From Limnohabitans sp. (GTDB lineage Bacteria; Pseudomonadota; Gammaproteobacteria; Burkholderiales; Burkholderiaceae_C): DNA of 64,000 nucleotides. Of the stretch, positions 8,607 to 18,557 are shown in pieces. Position 1 is the first letter of the stretch. The number at the start of each line of letters is the position of its first letter. The notes beneath the pieces are model-generated. The model worked only from the letters and a program-made list of their open reading frames with translations. It ran no database searches and was not told the origin of the DNA. A program made the position numbers and the translations under genes. Where the stretch lies: the NCBI GenBank assembly GCA_030158125.1, contig JAOATL010000024.1, forward strand, positions 336,709 through 400,708, written 5' to 3'.

Positions 8607-8960
8607 ATGGAAATCAAGCGCATCGCCACCGACACCCGCCGCTCCCGTGCAGTCGTCTACAACCACATGGTCTTCGTCGGCGGCCAAACCGCCGACGACA
8701 GAAGCCAGGACATTCGCGGCCAAACCGCCCAAACCCTCGCGAAAATCGAGAAGTTCCTGGCGGAAGCAGGAACCGACAAGAGCCGCCTGCTCACTGCCCA
8801 GATCTGGATCAAGGACCTCGAACGCGACTTCGCGGGGATGAATGAAGTCTGGGATGCGTGGACCGCGCCCAACGCCGCGCCCACGCGCGCGACCGCGCAG
8901 TGCGAGATGGGGGCGAAGGACATTCTGGTGGAAATCATCGTCACGGCTGCGATCAAGTAG
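8607..8960 (+). CDS. RidA/YjgF-family reactive enamine/imine deaminase
   Basis: 117 residues, the usual RidA length, with the family landmarks VVYNHMVFVGGQTADD, QTLAKIEKFLAEAGTDKSRL and the C-terminal PTRATAQCEMGAKDILVEI. RidA proteins hydrolyse reactive enamines and imines released by amino-acid-processing flavo- and PLP-enzymes. The gene has a good AAGGAG site and follows the alpha subunit by 30 bases on the same strand, so it most likely cleans up the imine product of the upstream oxidase. The conserved arginine in PTRAT that contacts the substrate carboxylate is present. Confidence 0.93.
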   Translation: MEIKRIATDTRRSRAVVYNHMVFVGGQTADDRSQDIRGQTAQTLAKIEKFLAEAGTDKSRLLTAQIWIKDLERDFAGMNEVWDAWTAPNAAPTRATAQCEMGAKDILVEIIVTAAIK

Positions 8961-9094
8961 CCGTCCTGCTAGCCGCTGTCAGCACGCGAAGAAGCTGGAT
9001 CGGGGCTGACTCCACTTGATTTTGTCTTCGCTGAAAACAACCAAGCGGCACCTTGTTGATTTCCACGCAAACCTAACCCACTGGTCAAATTTGA

Positions 9095-9292
9095 ATCGGC
9101 GCCAACACCTGGACGCAGTTGGCCCTTCGGGCGCAGGTGGACGGAGCCTGGACCCAGGCCATCCCCGACGTGTTCAGCATCCGCCACACCACGGTGGAGG
9201 CATACCTGGAACCAGTGGTGCATGAGATCAAGGTCAGCAGAGCGGATTTGCTGGGAGACCTCAAGCGGCCCGAAAAGCGTGCGGCCTCGTGA
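9095..9292 (+). pseudogene. Fragment of a conserved protein of unknown function
   Basis: Between TGA at 9092-9094 and TGA at 9290-9292 lies an open stretch of 65 codons with no good start. It contains [39 protein letters not shown] and [10 protein letters not shown]. This reads like the interior of a conserved protein with a nuclease-like EIKxSRADL motif (MmcB-like or restriction-like fold); that placement is an inference from memory. Both ends are missing. It abuts the sdaA fragment at 9292 exactly, so the two were joined by one recombination event. Confidence 0.5.
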
Positions 9293-9510
9293 CCCGAAAG
9301 CCCGAGCAACACCGCCGAGTCAGTGCCATGGCCCTTACCAGTGGCACCCAGCGATCCGAACATCTCGGAAAGGACGCGCGTGACCGAAGTCATAACTCCC
9401 TGCTCGGCCAGAGCAAGGGTGAACATGCGTGCCGCGCGCATCGGCCCCACCGTATGTGAACTGGAGGGACCAATACCTACTTTGAAAATTTCAAGAACAC
9501 TGACTGCCAC
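9292..9510 (-). pseudogene. sdaA: L-serine dehydratase, N-terminal fragment
   Basis: The minus-strand ATG at 9510 opens [20 protein letters not shown], then VGPMRAA, and continues to [20 protein letters not shown]. These are the N-terminal hallmarks of single-chain iron-sulfur L-serine ammonia-lyase ([22 protein letters not shown]). Similarity stops after about 73 codons at 9292, against about 450 in a whole SdaA, and the cluster-binding cysteines are lost. It is a dead fragment, possibly left when the island was assembled. Confidence 0.8.
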
Positions 9511-9566
9511 TTTGATTCCAAGACTTGAATGACTGCTGACGACCGATCCCGTCGGATCTACACGGA

Positions 9567-11537
9567 CTAGAGCCGAACACCTGTCATGTTCGCCGCCTCG
9601 TCGTCAACCATCTGCTGGATGATCTTTGTATCGAGCTGATGCCCATCGTTCATCATGCGATGGTGGACTGTTCCTACCAGTTGGCTGCGGATACGCTGAT
9701 CGTAGGTCAGGGCCATGGCCGCAAGTTGACGCCTCATGTCTTGGGGCCAGACCTGGTCTTGCCGCAAGCGCTCAACGCAGAAAGTGAATTCCGGAGTGTC
9801 CGCACTGGTTCTCTCCCGTCGCCTGGCGGCAGTCGCCACCTCGTCGATCTGGCCATGCTCATCAAAAACAACCGCGTAGACCTGACTGGCCCGTTCGGTT
9901 GACAGCATCCCGTTGCGGATTTCGCTGGCAATCGCAGCAAGGTCTCGTTCCATCGGGTCACCGAATCCACCGCCCGTCGGGCTTGTGATCTGGATCACAT
10001 CACCTCGATTGAGTTCGAGCACGGAGATCTTGCCGATGGAACGTTCATCAGGACGGCCTGGGTTCAGGACCGCAGTGCCTTTGACGCCGTGTTCTCCGCC
10101 CCTGAAGCCCCAGGCCGAAAAGACAAAGCGATTCATGTTGCGCACAGTCATGACTGCGCGGTGGGCGGTATTTTCAATCTCCATCTGGAGGGCGGCGCCG
10201 CTGACATAGCGACCCGCACGCCGACTGTCGGGAACGATCCGAATGGCCCGCATGATCATCGCGGTCTCAACCTCAATGATTTCCACAGGAACGCTGCGCT
10301 GCGAGTACCGAACTGCCGTTCCATCGACGCCGTCGCGACTGCGACGCGCTCCGCCACCGCCATGAATCGTGTTGATGACGTTCACGCGATCACGGCCGGT
10401 GCGCGGATCTGGGGCTGCGACGACAATCACGCCCGCATTGCCCGAGTCGGCGGCAGCGAGTCCCTCCGGCAGAGCCTGGTTGATGCAACCCAGGAGAACG
10501 TCGTAGGCACGCGTTGCAGATGCCGCGCGGGATCCGCCGGATGCAGGGAATACGGCATTCAACACTGTACCGCGCGGCGTGTACGAATGGATGGCACGCA
10601 GGATTCCGGCGTTGCGTGGCGTTAACGGATCCATCGTCAGGATGAACGCGTAGAGGCATTGAACAACATAGGGGTGCGTTGATGCGCCGCTCACCAGGTT
10701 GTACGCAGCCGGAAGTTGCGGGTCCGTCCCGGAGAAATCGAGGTGGATCTCTCCCTTGCTTACGGTCATCCGCGCCGAGAAGAAAGCAATCTGGCGGTCA
10801 TTGATTCCCTCCAGGTAGTCGGAGAAGTCGTAGACGCCGTCCGGGATGGATGCAATGGCGGTGCGAGCCTTGGATTCCGCGTAGGTAATGACATCCTGCA
10901 TCGCCTGCTCAACGGCTTGACCGCCATATCGGCCACACAACTCATTGACTCGACGGTCAATGCTCTTGAGGCCGGAGATCATGGCCTGGATGTCTCCCCA
11001 CACTTCGCCGGGGATGCGACTGTTGTCGGCAAGAATCGCCTTGACCGTGGTGTTGAGCACGCCGCCCTCATAGAGCTTGACGGGCCTGAGTCTGAGCCCC
11101 TCCTGGAATACTTCAGTGAAGGCGGGAGAAATGCTGCCCGGTACGGCTCCACCGATATCCGACGCGTGCACGAAGGCCCAGCCAATGGCAATCAACCGAT
11201 CATCCCGAAAGATCGGATAAAGCAGCGTGATGTCCATGAGGTGCGTAACCAGGCCGTCCGTCGTGAACGGGTCATTGGTGATCACGATGTCACCCGGCTT
11301 CAGGTTTTCTCGCCCAATGGCGTCAAGGGTCGGCTTCAGAGGTGAGCCGACAAAGACATTCACGCCCGAGAGCATGGGATAGGCAAACATGTCGCCATCG
11401 ACTGTCGCGACTGCGCACTGGTAGTCCTGGACAAGCTTGACGAACGTTGTATGAGCGGTGCGGTACACCGCTGCAGACGCTTCTTCAACAATCGCGTTGA
11501 AGCGATTGCTCATAATGGCGGTACGAACTGCGTCCAT
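9567..11537 (-). CDS. hyuB: Hydantoinase B/oxoprolinase family subunit
   Basis: 656 residues, normal for HyuB. Typical blocks are visible: [11 protein letters not shown] followed by [47 protein letters not shown] and near the end [14 protein letters not shown]. With HyuA it makes an ATP-dependent cyclic amidase that opens hydantoins, 5-oxoproline or related lactams (or carboxylates a ketone in acetone-carboxylase relatives). The gene starts 4 bases after the hyuA stop with GGAG in front, so the two are translationally linked. It is the last gene of the long minus-strand series that may begin at 21362. Confidence 0.93.
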   Translation of the reverse strand: MDAVRTAIMSNRFNAIVEEASAAVYRTAHTTFVKLVQDYQCAVATVDGDMFAYPMLSGVNVFVGSPLKPTLDAIGRENLKPGDIVITNDPFTTDGLVTHLMDITLLYPIFRDDRLIAIGWAFVHASDIGGAVPGSISPAFTEVFQEGLRLRPVKLYEGGVLNTTVKAILADNSRIPGEVWGDIQAMISGLKSIDRRVNELCGRYGGQAVEQAMQDVITYAESKARTAIASIPDGVYDFSDYLEGINDRQIAFFSARMTVSKGEIHLDFSGTDPQLPAAYNLVSGASTHPYVVQCLYAFILTMDPLTPRNAGILRAIHSYTPRGTVLNAVFPASGGSRAASATRAYDVLLGCINQALPEGLAAADSGNAGVIVVAAPDPRTGRDRVNVINTIHGGGGARRSRDGVDGTAVRYSQRSVPVEIIEVETAMIMRAIRIVPDSRRAGRYVSGAALQMEIENTAHRAVMTVRNMNRFVFSAWGFRGGEHGVKGTAVLNPGRPDERSIGKISVLELNRGDVIQITSPTGGGFGDPMERDLAAIASEIRNGMLSTERASQVYAVVFDEHGQIDEVATAARRRERTSADTPEFTFCVERLRQDQVWPQDMRRQLAAMALTYDQRIRSQLVGTVHHRMMNDGHQLDTKIIQQMVDDEAANMTGVRL

Positions 11538-11540
11538 GGG

Positions 11541-13580
11541 TCAACTCCGGGTCATGAGAATGGTGCCGTAGGCGCCCACGCGGGCCACAAAGCCGGGTGG
11601 CACTACGAGGGTGGCGTCAGATTGCTCGATCACGGCGGGACCGGGCACTTCGTCGGAATGGGTGAGGCGAGATCTCTCAAAGACACGCGCCTCAGGAAAA
11701 ATCTCTCCCTGGAAACGCATCGACCGCGAGCCCTTGAATGCGTCCCCGACCGTCGATGAAGATGGTGCAGCGGGCTCTGGTATCGACATGGCACCCCGGA
11801 TCCGGACGCGCAGGTCGACAAATTCAACTGGCGCTTCGGGATCGCAGTGGTTGTAAATGCGCTCGTGCTCCTTATGGAAGATCGCATGCATTGCGCTGAG
11901 GTCTGCAGACTCGACCGCAGAATCCGGCAAGCGCACATCGACCTGGAAGGACTGGCCGGTGTAGCGCATCTCGGCCCAGCACTCGAAGCCGGTCGATACC
12001 AAGCGCTCAGACGGTGCCTGCCGGGACAGCCATTCACCTGCCTCCTGGCGAAGTGCTTTGTACTTTTCGGCGAGTGCGGTCCCATCCACACGTTGCCCAT
12101 GCACCGTTTCCATCACGTCGTGACTGAGTTCAGAGACAAGCCCGCCGAATGCGCAGAATGTTGAAGGGCTTGTGGGCACAAGCACGCGATTGATGCCAAG
12201 TTCAGCGGCAAGGAGGGGGCCGTGAATGCCGCCACCACCACCGTACACGAGCAGTGTCAGGTCTTCGGGGTCGACCCCCTGGCGCGCCAGGTAGGGAAGC
12301 ACGCCAGCCACCATGTTTGAACTCGCTACCGCCACGCACATATCGGCCGCGCCGAATACATCAGACTTCAGCCCGCTGGCGATGGGAGCCATCGCACGCT
12401 CAGAGGCAGTTCGATCAAGCTTCATCTTCCCGCCCAGGAGAGCTTCAGGAAGATATCCGGCCAGCAGGTAGGCGTCGGTCAGCGTGGGAGCCGTTCCGCC
12501 GCGAGAAAAGCAGGCTGGCCCCGGATACGAACCCGCGCTTTGCGGCCCAATCCGCAGCACACCATCATCGATCATGGCGATGGATCCTCCGCCCGCACCG
12601 ATGGCCTCGATGCCTGTGACCGGCATCACGACAGGGAAGTCGCCGACCTCGGCGGCATTCGATGTCATGGCCTGGCCATCTCGCAGCAGCGAGATATCGG
12701 TACTCGTACCGCCCATGTCCATCGTGAGGATGTTGCGCTCACCAGCCGCTCGAGCTAGATATTGGACGGCGGTGACGCCAGAGGCCGGACCGGAAAGCAG
12801 CGTGTGCACCGGGAAGCGCCGCGCTTCAGCGGCCGCCATGGCGCCGCCGTTGGAGCGCGTGACAAACAACTGTGAACCCGGCAGCCGGCTCTTAACATAC
12901 CGCTCAACGGCGCCGATGTATTCGTTCATGCGCTTTCGCACAAACGCGTTGAGCACGCTCACGATCGCCCGCTCATACTCACCGACACGCGGCCAGATTT
13001 CGCTGGAAAGACTGACTTCCGCATCGGCACCCACCACGGTGCGAATGGCTTCTTCGACAGCCCGTTCGTGCGCTGGATTGGCGTAGCTGTGAAGCAGTGC
13101 AACCGCGTAACCGTTCGCGCCTGCATCCTTGGCCTGCTTGACCAGTTCCTGAATCGCCTCTTGACGAATTGGGGTTCGAACCGTCCCCCCGTGCAAAAGC
13201 CGCTCGTCTACCTCAAAGACCATCGCGCGTTCCACCAGTGGCTTGGTCCGCGTCTCAAAGATGTTCAGGGGATTGCGAACCCCCATTCGCTGGAGCTCCA
13301 GCAGGTCGCGGTAGCCGTTGGTCACGAAGAAAGCGACTTTCGGCCCCTTGCGCTCGATCACGGCATTCGTGCTCACGGTCGTGCCGTGCATGACGACCGC
13401 TGGCTCGCCATCCTGAGGTCCCAATCGCTCCAGCAACAACTCGAAGCCCTGGCGAAAGCCCTCCTCGAAAGCCGGAGGCGTAGAGGGAACCTTCAAGCTG
13501 ATGACTTCAGTGCCACTGCCTTCTCGCCACCCACAGAAGTCTGTGAAGGTGCCGCCTATGTCAACGCCGATGCGAATCAT
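11541..13580 (-). CDS. hyuA: Hydantoinase A/oxoprolinase family ATP-binding subunit
   Basis: 679 residues, normal for HyuA. The N-terminus has the ASKHA-type phosphate loop IGVDIGGTFTDFCGW, followed by VVMHGTTVSTNAVIERKG, SGPASGVTAVQY, the second nucleotide-binding element LTMDMGGTSTDISL, and GIEAIGAGGGSIA. It phosphorylates or otherwise activates the lactam carbonyl using ATP. The start at 13580 follows AAAGGA on the minus strand. The gene lies downstream of a Bug receptor after a 560-base gap, so it may have its own promoter. Homologues include 5-oxoprolinase, N-methylhydantoinase and acetone carboxylase subunits; the exact substrate cannot be told. Confidence 0.93.
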   Translation of the reverse strand: MIRIGVDIGGTFTDFCGWREGSGTEVISLKVPSTPPAFEEGFRQGFELLLERLGPQDGEPAVVMHGTTVSTNAVIERKGPKVAFFVTNGYRDLLELQRMGVRNPLNIFETRTKPLVERAMVFEVDERLLHGGTVRTPIRQEAIQELVKQAKDAGANGYAVALLHSYANPAHERAVEEAIRTVVGADAEVSLSSEIWPRVGEYERAIVSVLNAFVRKRMNEYIGAVERYVKSRLPGSQLFVTRSNGGAMAAAEARRFPVHTLLSGPASGVTAVQYLARAAGERNILTMDMGGTSTDISLLRDGQAMTSNAAEVGDFPVVMPVTGIEAIGAGGGSIAMIDDGVLRIGPQSAGSYPGPACFSRGGTAPTLTDAYLLAGYLPEALLGGKMKLDRTASERAMAPIASGLKSDVFGAADMCVAVASSNMVAGVLPYLARQGVDPEDLTLLVYGGGGGIHGPLLAAELGINRVLVPTSPSTFCAFGGLVSELSHDVMETVHGQRVDGTALAEKYKALRQEAGEWLSRQAPSERLVSTGFECWAEMRYTGQSFQVDVRLPDSAVESADLSAMHAIFHKEHERIYNHCDPEAPVEFVDLRVRIRGAMSIPEPAAPSSSTVGDAFKGSRSMRFQGEIFPEARVFERSRLTHSDEVPGPAVIEQSDATLVVPPGFVARVGAYGTILMTRS

Positions 13581-14141
13581 TGTAAAAATCCTTTAGTCGT
13601 TTCTCAGTGCAGAAGCTCTAACGCCAGGCTACGCAAGGGATCCTTGCCGGGCCGTTGATATACCGGCACCTGAAGATCTATTGCTGCCACAGCGCATGCT
13701 CATGAATCGGTCGTGTTGATGTAGTTCTCCCAGTAAGGAGCGCGATTCACGCCGATCAATCAAGCGGGTCCGATTTTTCCTGTGACAACCCCATCAAGCA
13801 AATCAATCTTCAATGCCAGCCAATAAGTCACATTTATTTGCATGACGACCTATCACTGCGGGATAGATGCGTAAGCAGACAACCTGCTTGCATTGGCTGC
13901 GCAAAGGAGATGAGGTTGCGGCACCTACGCCCAACGCGGATCAGCGTAGGAGATTGGCACGCGCATGTGACTGGGCATCTGCGTGCAGTTTGACGCTGCA
14001 AGGTGGGCCGGAGGTATTCGCTTGGCCGTCTGGAGCCATCGGCGGCATTTGCCCCGACGTCTCCAGGAACCTGCAAGTAGACTCAGGCTGCGTGATCAGC
14101 CGTGAATGCCATGAGCACTTCCGGCTTCACTGCACAAACAA
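13581..14141. other. 560-base gap between hyuA and Bug receptor gene
   Basis: No convincing gene on either strand. The open frame at 13867-14370 on the plus strand is a shadow with no family likeness and runs into the receptor gene in antisense. The region directly upstream of hyuA (13590-13860) is fairly AT-rich in places (around 13795-13850) and could hold the hyuAB promoter. No strong hairpin was seen. Confidence 0.4.
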
Positions 14142-15119
14142 TCACTCCATGGTCTTTGCCGCACCTGCGGCATCAACTGCAGCCTTCCAACGGACCGACT
14201 CGGTCTGGAGGAAAGTGGCAAAGCGCTCCCGAGGCAACTCCATCGGGGTCAGCCCCAACTCAAGCAGACGCTTGCGCACATCTGACTCTTTGACGATAGA
14301 GTCCATCGCATTCCTCAGGCGGAAGACGATCTGGTCCGGTGTCTTGGCAGGCACTACCAACAAGATGTAGCCCTGCAGGTTGAAGTCTTTGACGCCTTGC
14401 TCCTGGAGAGTCGGAACGTCCGGAAGCGATGGAATCCGTTCCGCTGTACTCACACCCAACGCCTTGATCGTGCCTTCGGCAATCATGCCTCTCACCACGG
14501 GCACGGTGTCCGACATGAAGTCGATGACGCCGCCTCGCAGATCAGTGATTGCCGGCGCACCGCCTCGGTAGGGCACATGTTCGGCCTTGATACCCGTCTG
14601 CTTCAGCATTTGGGCCACGATGAGTTGCGGCACTGTTCCCACGCCGGATGAGCCGTAACTCAGTGTGGCGCCGGGCTTCTTGGCGTAGGCCAGAAACTCC
14701 TGGAAGTTCTTGACAGGCAGGTCCTTTTTCGCGACGAGCACCTGCGGCGCCCACGCGATAGCGCCGACCACCACGAAATCGTTTATCGGGTCATACGGGA
14801 GGGGCCTCACGGTTGTCCAGGGACCAACACTGAGGGGGCCGGGCGCACCTATGGCCAGGGTGTAACCGTCTGCAGGCTGCTTAGCCGCATAGGCGGTACC
14901 CAGTGTCCCGCTTGCACCCGCGCGGTTTTCGACGATCACCGGTTGACCAAGCTGCGCTGCCAGTTTTTCACCGATCAGTCGAGCTGCAACGTCTGAGGAG
15001 TTTGCTGCTGGGTAAGGCACCACGATCTTGATGGCGCGATCCGGCCATTGCGCATGTGCGCTAAAGGCGGCGCCAACAGCTATGCAAATTCCCAGAAGAT
15101 TTTTGAGATACCGATTCAT
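14142..15119 (-). CDS. Bug/TctC-family periplasmic substrate-binding protein
   Basis: 325 residues with a signal peptide (cleavage near SAHAQWPDRA). Bug landmarks: AIKIVVPYPAANSSDVAARL, VENRAGASGTLG, VPYRGGAPAITDLRGG and LPDVPTLQEQGVKDF. It lies 192 bases downstream of a LysR gene and upstream of hyuAB on the same strand, so it may deliver or sense the HyuAB substrate. It is clearly different from the receptors at 4695 and 17460, as expected for a separate ligand. No TctAB is nearby. Confidence 0.93.
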   Translation of the reverse strand: MNRYLKNLLGICIAVGAAFSAHAQWPDRAIKIVVPYPAANSSDVAARLIGEKLAAQLGQPVIVENRAGASGTLGTAYAAKQPADGYTLAIGAPGPLSVGPWTTVRPLPYDPINDFVVVGAIAWAPQVLVAKKDLPVKNFQEFLAYAKKPGATLSYGSSGVGTVPQLIVAQMLKQTGIKAEHVPYRGGAPAITDLRGGVIDFMSDTVPVVRGMIAEGTIKALGVSTAERIPSLPDVPTLQEQGVKDFNLQGYILLVVPAKTPDQIVFRLRNAMDSIVKESDVRKRLLELGLTPMELPRERFATFLQTESVRWKAAVDAAGAAKTME

Positions 15120-15311
15120 TCATTTCTCCGATTCATTTTGGACACCCCGCTGATACCACCCTTCATGCCGCAACTGACTGCTGTTTTGGGGTAATTTCAG
15201 TGGACTTGGAAGCCGAATCGATTGTCTTTCGAAGCCGTGAAATAAGCCCATCAAAAGATCACGTCGGTCTATAAGTCCATTTGATAGGGCAGCCCTATCT
15301 GCCGGCACAGG

Positions 15312-16199
15312 CTAGTTTTTTAGACTGACCCGAAGGTATTCGACAAGGGCTTGCGCCGCTCGATTCGGGTGCTGCATCAACGGAACAATGGCTCCGATTT
15401 CAAATTTTTGTATGGGATCGAGAGGTAGTGAAATCAGACCTGCTCGCTGATGCTCAGGCAAGCTGATGCTGGTGACGATCGTTACACCCAGGCCAGCACG
15501 CACCAGCTCGATGGCAGCCCCCGCATCACCGACCTCGATCACGAACTTTGGACTGACGCCCGCTGTGGCGAACCAGTTTTCGACCATCGGCCGGATCACG
15601 CCCCCAGGTTTGATCCCGACGACGGGTATGCCATCAAGGTCAGCGGGCGAGACATTCACTCCACCATGAAGGAAGCCAGGCGCGGACGCGACACACAGGA
15701 ACTCGCTGTCAAATAGCTTCGTCGCAATAGCCCCGTCCATTTCCGGCGGCAACGAAAGAATGCCCATATCCGCTTGCGCAGAGCTGATACGATGCATGAT
15801 GGTCAGCCGATGGTCCACATCGACATCCAGTTTCAGTCCCGGATGCGCGACTGCAAATTGCCCGATCGCATTCATGATGCGGCCGCTCGCAAGGGCCTGT
15901 GTGATGAGCACGCGGACAGTTGCCCGTTCATGGTTGGCGATCTGTTGCGCGGCGGCCTTGATAACGTCCAGACCGTCGTAGAGCCTGTTGACCTCTGCCA
16001 TGAGTTGCAGAGCCTCCGGCGTAGGGGTCAGCTTGCCACCGCGTCGACTGAAAAGCTCGAACCCCACCTCTTTTTCGAGACCACTGATCAGGTAGCTTAT
16101 AGCGGGTTGCGTGATCGCCATCGCCGAACTGGCGCGCACCATGCTGCCCTCGCGCATGACGGAGCGGAACGCCTCGATTTGTCTCAACTTGAGTGCCAC
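15312..16199 (-). CDS. LysR-type transcriptional regulator
   Basis: 295 residues; helix-turn-helix at about residues 5-63 (MVRASSAMAITQPAISYLIS, FSRRGGKLTPTPEA), then the effector domain with IPVVGIKPGGVI and AAIELVRAGLGVTIV. It is co-directional with the opine-dehydrogenase-like gene upstream (22-base gap) and the Bug receptor downstream. It resembles NocR/OccR-type regulators in general outline, but so do many LysR proteins. It may control the Bug-hyuAB part of the island. Confidence 0.92.
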   Translation of the reverse strand: MALKLRQIEAFRSVMREGSMVRASSAMAITQPAISYLISGLEKEVGFELFSRRGGKLTPTPEALQLMAEVNRLYDGLDVIKAAAQQIANHERATVRVLITQALASGRIMNAIGQFAVAHPGLKLDVDVDHRLTIMHRISSAQADMGILSLPPEMDGAIATKLFDSEFLCVASAPGFLHGGVNVSPADLDGIPVVGIKPGGVIRPMVENWFATAGVSPKFVIEVGDAGAAIELVRAGLGVTIVTSISLPEHQRAGLISLPLDPIQKFEIGAIVPLMQHPNRAAQALVEYLRVSLKN

Positions 16200-16220
16200 G
16201 GCATTGCCCCGAGAATGAAT

Positions 16221-17327
16221 TCAAATTACGACGCCAGAGACTCTCACACGAGACAGGAGTCTTTCGACGGACGAGGATGCGAGTCCCAGATGATCGATCA
16301 AATCATTACCCGCAAGAAAATCCTCTCCAACGATCAGTTCTGCCATGCTGATCATGGCCTGCGTGTAAGGCATCTCGACGTTGGCCACACGGCCAAGTGC
16401 CAGGAGGAATACGAGCCCATACGGCACATCTTCCGACAGGTATCGGGTATCGATCTGGGTGGGCCCGGGCGGTCCGCCACGCTTCTTGTGCAGTTCGGCG
16501 GCGATGTCCTCTAGACAATCCCCTTCGGTCTTGAACGATTGCGAGAAGTGTTGCTTGACGCTGCGCACCTCGATACCGAATGCACCGGCAACGGCCAGGC
16601 GTTCAGCGTCGATGGCCTCAATGGCGCAGGACACGCGAGGCGTCATGTAGTGATACTGGGGCCAGTTTTCTGCTCGCTCAATCCTCGTCCAATTGAACAA
16701 TGCGAGCGGCACGTGTGTGATAGCGCTGGTATTCGCGAGGCTGGAGACAAGCGGGTCTTCTTCTACGTTGAACCCGTCGCCAAACAGCGCTTCACAAGCA
16801 GCGAGCGCCTGAGGGGCGGCCGTCTGTGGCAGACAGGAGATCGCAACCTGGCTGCGCCGAGTCATGATGCTCACCTGAGCCGGCCCCTTGCGCCGCGCCG
16901 TGAGGGCGGTCGTGCCGAAGCTCGCAACACAAAGGGCAATGCCACGCGCGACGGCGCGCTCATACAGGTACAGCGATGACAACGATCCCATGGAACTGAC
17001 AATCACCAGCTGCCCGGACCGTAGATTCGGCAACAGTGCGTCCATCACTGCCTTATGGGCATTGAGTGGGACAGCAATCAGGATCACGTCGGACTGTGCC
17101 GCCAGCGCTTGCGCGCTATCGGTGGCCCCCACGGCAAGCGTCGCTTCCAATGCGCCCATTGCGCTCAACGGCTCGTCTCGCAGCGCATTTGCGCTTCCGC
17201 TAGGTGCCCACACCGAAACCCCATGACCGCGCTGGGCGGCCCAGGCCGCGCTCGCCAAGCCGATGCTCCCGGCACCCACAATTCCGACTTTGATCCGGTT
17301 CACTTTTCTTCCATCTTCGTTTCGCAT
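16221..17327 (-). CDS. Opine (octopine/nopaline) dehydrogenase-family protein
   Basis: 368 residues from ATG 17327; a GTG at 17303 preceded by GGAAG is an equally good start. The N-terminal Rossmann fold VGIVGAGSIGLASAAWAAQR binds NAD(P), followed by DVILIAVPLNAHKAVMDALL. The C-terminal domain has THVPLALFNWTRIE and YHYMTPRVSCAIEAIDAER, the pattern of the octopine/nopaline dehydrogenase domain. Such enzymes reductively join an amino acid and a 2-oxo acid, or run backwards to split the opine. A distant relation to ketopantoate reductases is the alternative. It sits between a Bug receptor and a LysR gene on the same strand as the second oxidase cluster. Confidence 0.78.
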   Translation of the reverse strand: MRNEDGRKVNRIKVGIVGAGSIGLASAAWAAQRGHGVSVWAPSGSANALRDEPLSAMGALEATLAVGATDSAQALAAQSDVILIAVPLNAHKAVMDALLPNLRSGQLVIVSSMGSLSSLYLYERAVARGIALCVASFGTTALTARRKGPAQVSIMTRRSQVAISCLPQTAAPQALAACEALFGDGFNVEEDPLVSSLANTSAITHVPLALFNWTRIERAENWPQYHYMTPRVSCAIEAIDAERLAVAGAFGIEVRSVKQHFSQSFKTEGDCLEDIAAELHKKRGGPPGPTQIDTRYLSEDVPYGLVFLLALGRVANVEMPYTQAMISMAELIVGEDFLAGNDLIDHLGLASSSVERLLSRVRVSGVVI

Positions 17328-17459
17328 ACGCTCAGCCCTTTCGGCTTATAGGGATTCACCCACCGAGCGCCACAAGAAAATCCCGAGCCAGCGCCGTGTG
17401 CCGTGTCCCGGATGAAAACAACGGCAGCGGGAGACCATGGGTCCCCCGACTTGCCTGTA

Positions 17460-18443
17460 TCAGTCTGCGGTGATGTTGTTTTGACGGACAACGGCGCCCC
17501 AGCGCGCGTTTTCCGACTGGACCAGACGGTCGAAGTTTTCCATAGTCGTCGGGTCGACATCGCACCCGATATCGGCAAGCTGCTTGATGACCTTCGGGTC
17601 CTTCACCGCAGCGGTGAACTCCTCATGGATCTTCTTGGCAATGGCAGGCGGCAGCTTCGCGGGTGCCATCACGCCAATCCAGGTCGTGAGCTCGGCGGCA
17701 GGGATTCCGGCTTCGGCCATCGTCGGCACATTGGGCAACAGGGGCGAGCGCTTGGGGCCGGTGATGGCGAGCGCACGGACCTTGCCGGACTGCACATGGG
17801 TGGCCATCGTGGCGAAGTTGCCGATCATCATCTGGATCTGGCCGCCAATCAGGTCCATCTCTGAAGCCGGAACGCTTTTGTAGGGCACATGGGTGATCTT
17901 GATGCCTGCGCTCGAGCGGAAAAGCTCCGTCGCCACATGCAGTGCAGATCCGTTACCAGAGGAGCCATAGTTCAACTCGGTGGGCCGGGCCTTGGCGCGG
18001 GCGACCAGTTCGTTCACCGAGTTCACCGGCAGGCTCTGCGTCACGCCCAGGAGGTAGGGGCTGGTGCACAGCTTGGCGATGTTGGTGAAATCTTCTGCGG
18101 GTTTGTAGGGAACGCGGGGAAGCACATGGTTGGACATCACGTAGGTCGACATGGTCGCCTGACCCAAGGTGTAACCGTCCGGCGTGGCTTTCGCCGTCGC
18201 GTCATTGGCGATCGTGCCGGTGGCCCCCGGACGGTTATCGATGACGATCGGCTGTCCCCAGCGCGCGCTCACCGCAGTGGCAACGATGCGGGCGAGCGCA
18301 TCGGCCGCGCCGCCCGCGGCCCCCGGGATGATCCAGCGGACGGGCTTTTCAGGGTACGCCGCGTGCGCCGTCTGGAGCGCACCGGCAAAACACAGTGCCA
18401 GCAGGACGTTTTTACGTTGCATGGTCGAGATATTCAGTCGCAT
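17460..18443 (-). CDS. Bug/TctC-family periplasmic substrate-binding protein
   Basis: 327 residues with a signal peptide cleaved near TAHAAYPEKP. Landmarks: VRWIIPGAAGGAADALARIV, IVIDNRPGATGTIAND, VPYKSVPASEMDLIGGQIQM, LPNVPTMAEAGIPAAE. The stretch from NYGSSGNGSALHV to the C-terminal RQNNITAD runs parallel to the receptor at 4695-5678 (FYGSTGNGTALHV ... KRNNITLD), so the two are close paralogues, each tied to one oxidoreductase cluster. It lies 114 bases after the alpha subunit gene. No membrane partner is in the window. Confidence 0.93.
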   Translation of the reverse strand: MRLNISTMQRKNVLLALCFAGALQTAHAAYPEKPVRWIIPGAAGGAADALARIVATAVSARWGQPIVIDNRPGATGTIANDATAKATPDGYTLGQATMSTYVMSNHVLPRVPYKPAEDFTNIAKLCTSPYLLGVTQSLPVNSVNELVARAKARPTELNYGSSGNGSALHVATELFRSSAGIKITHVPYKSVPASEMDLIGGQIQMMIGNFATMATHVQSGKVRALAITGPKRSPLLPNVPTMAEAGIPAAELTTWIGVMAPAKLPPAIAKKIHEEFTAAVKDPKVIKQLADIGCDVDPTTMENFDRLVQSENARWGAVVRQNNITAD

Positions 18444-18557
18444 AAATCTTTCCTTTACGAATGGTGAGGGACAAGCCCCTCTTGTCTTGTTATCAGCCCT
18501 GAAGCCTTGGGCCTGTGCAGCAGGCCCTCACTGAGATGACCACGTGGTTTGCCGTGT

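Noticed and set aside
12484..13086. 200-codon plus-strand frame within hyuA
   Set aside because: Antisense shadow of the well-supported hydantoinase A gene.
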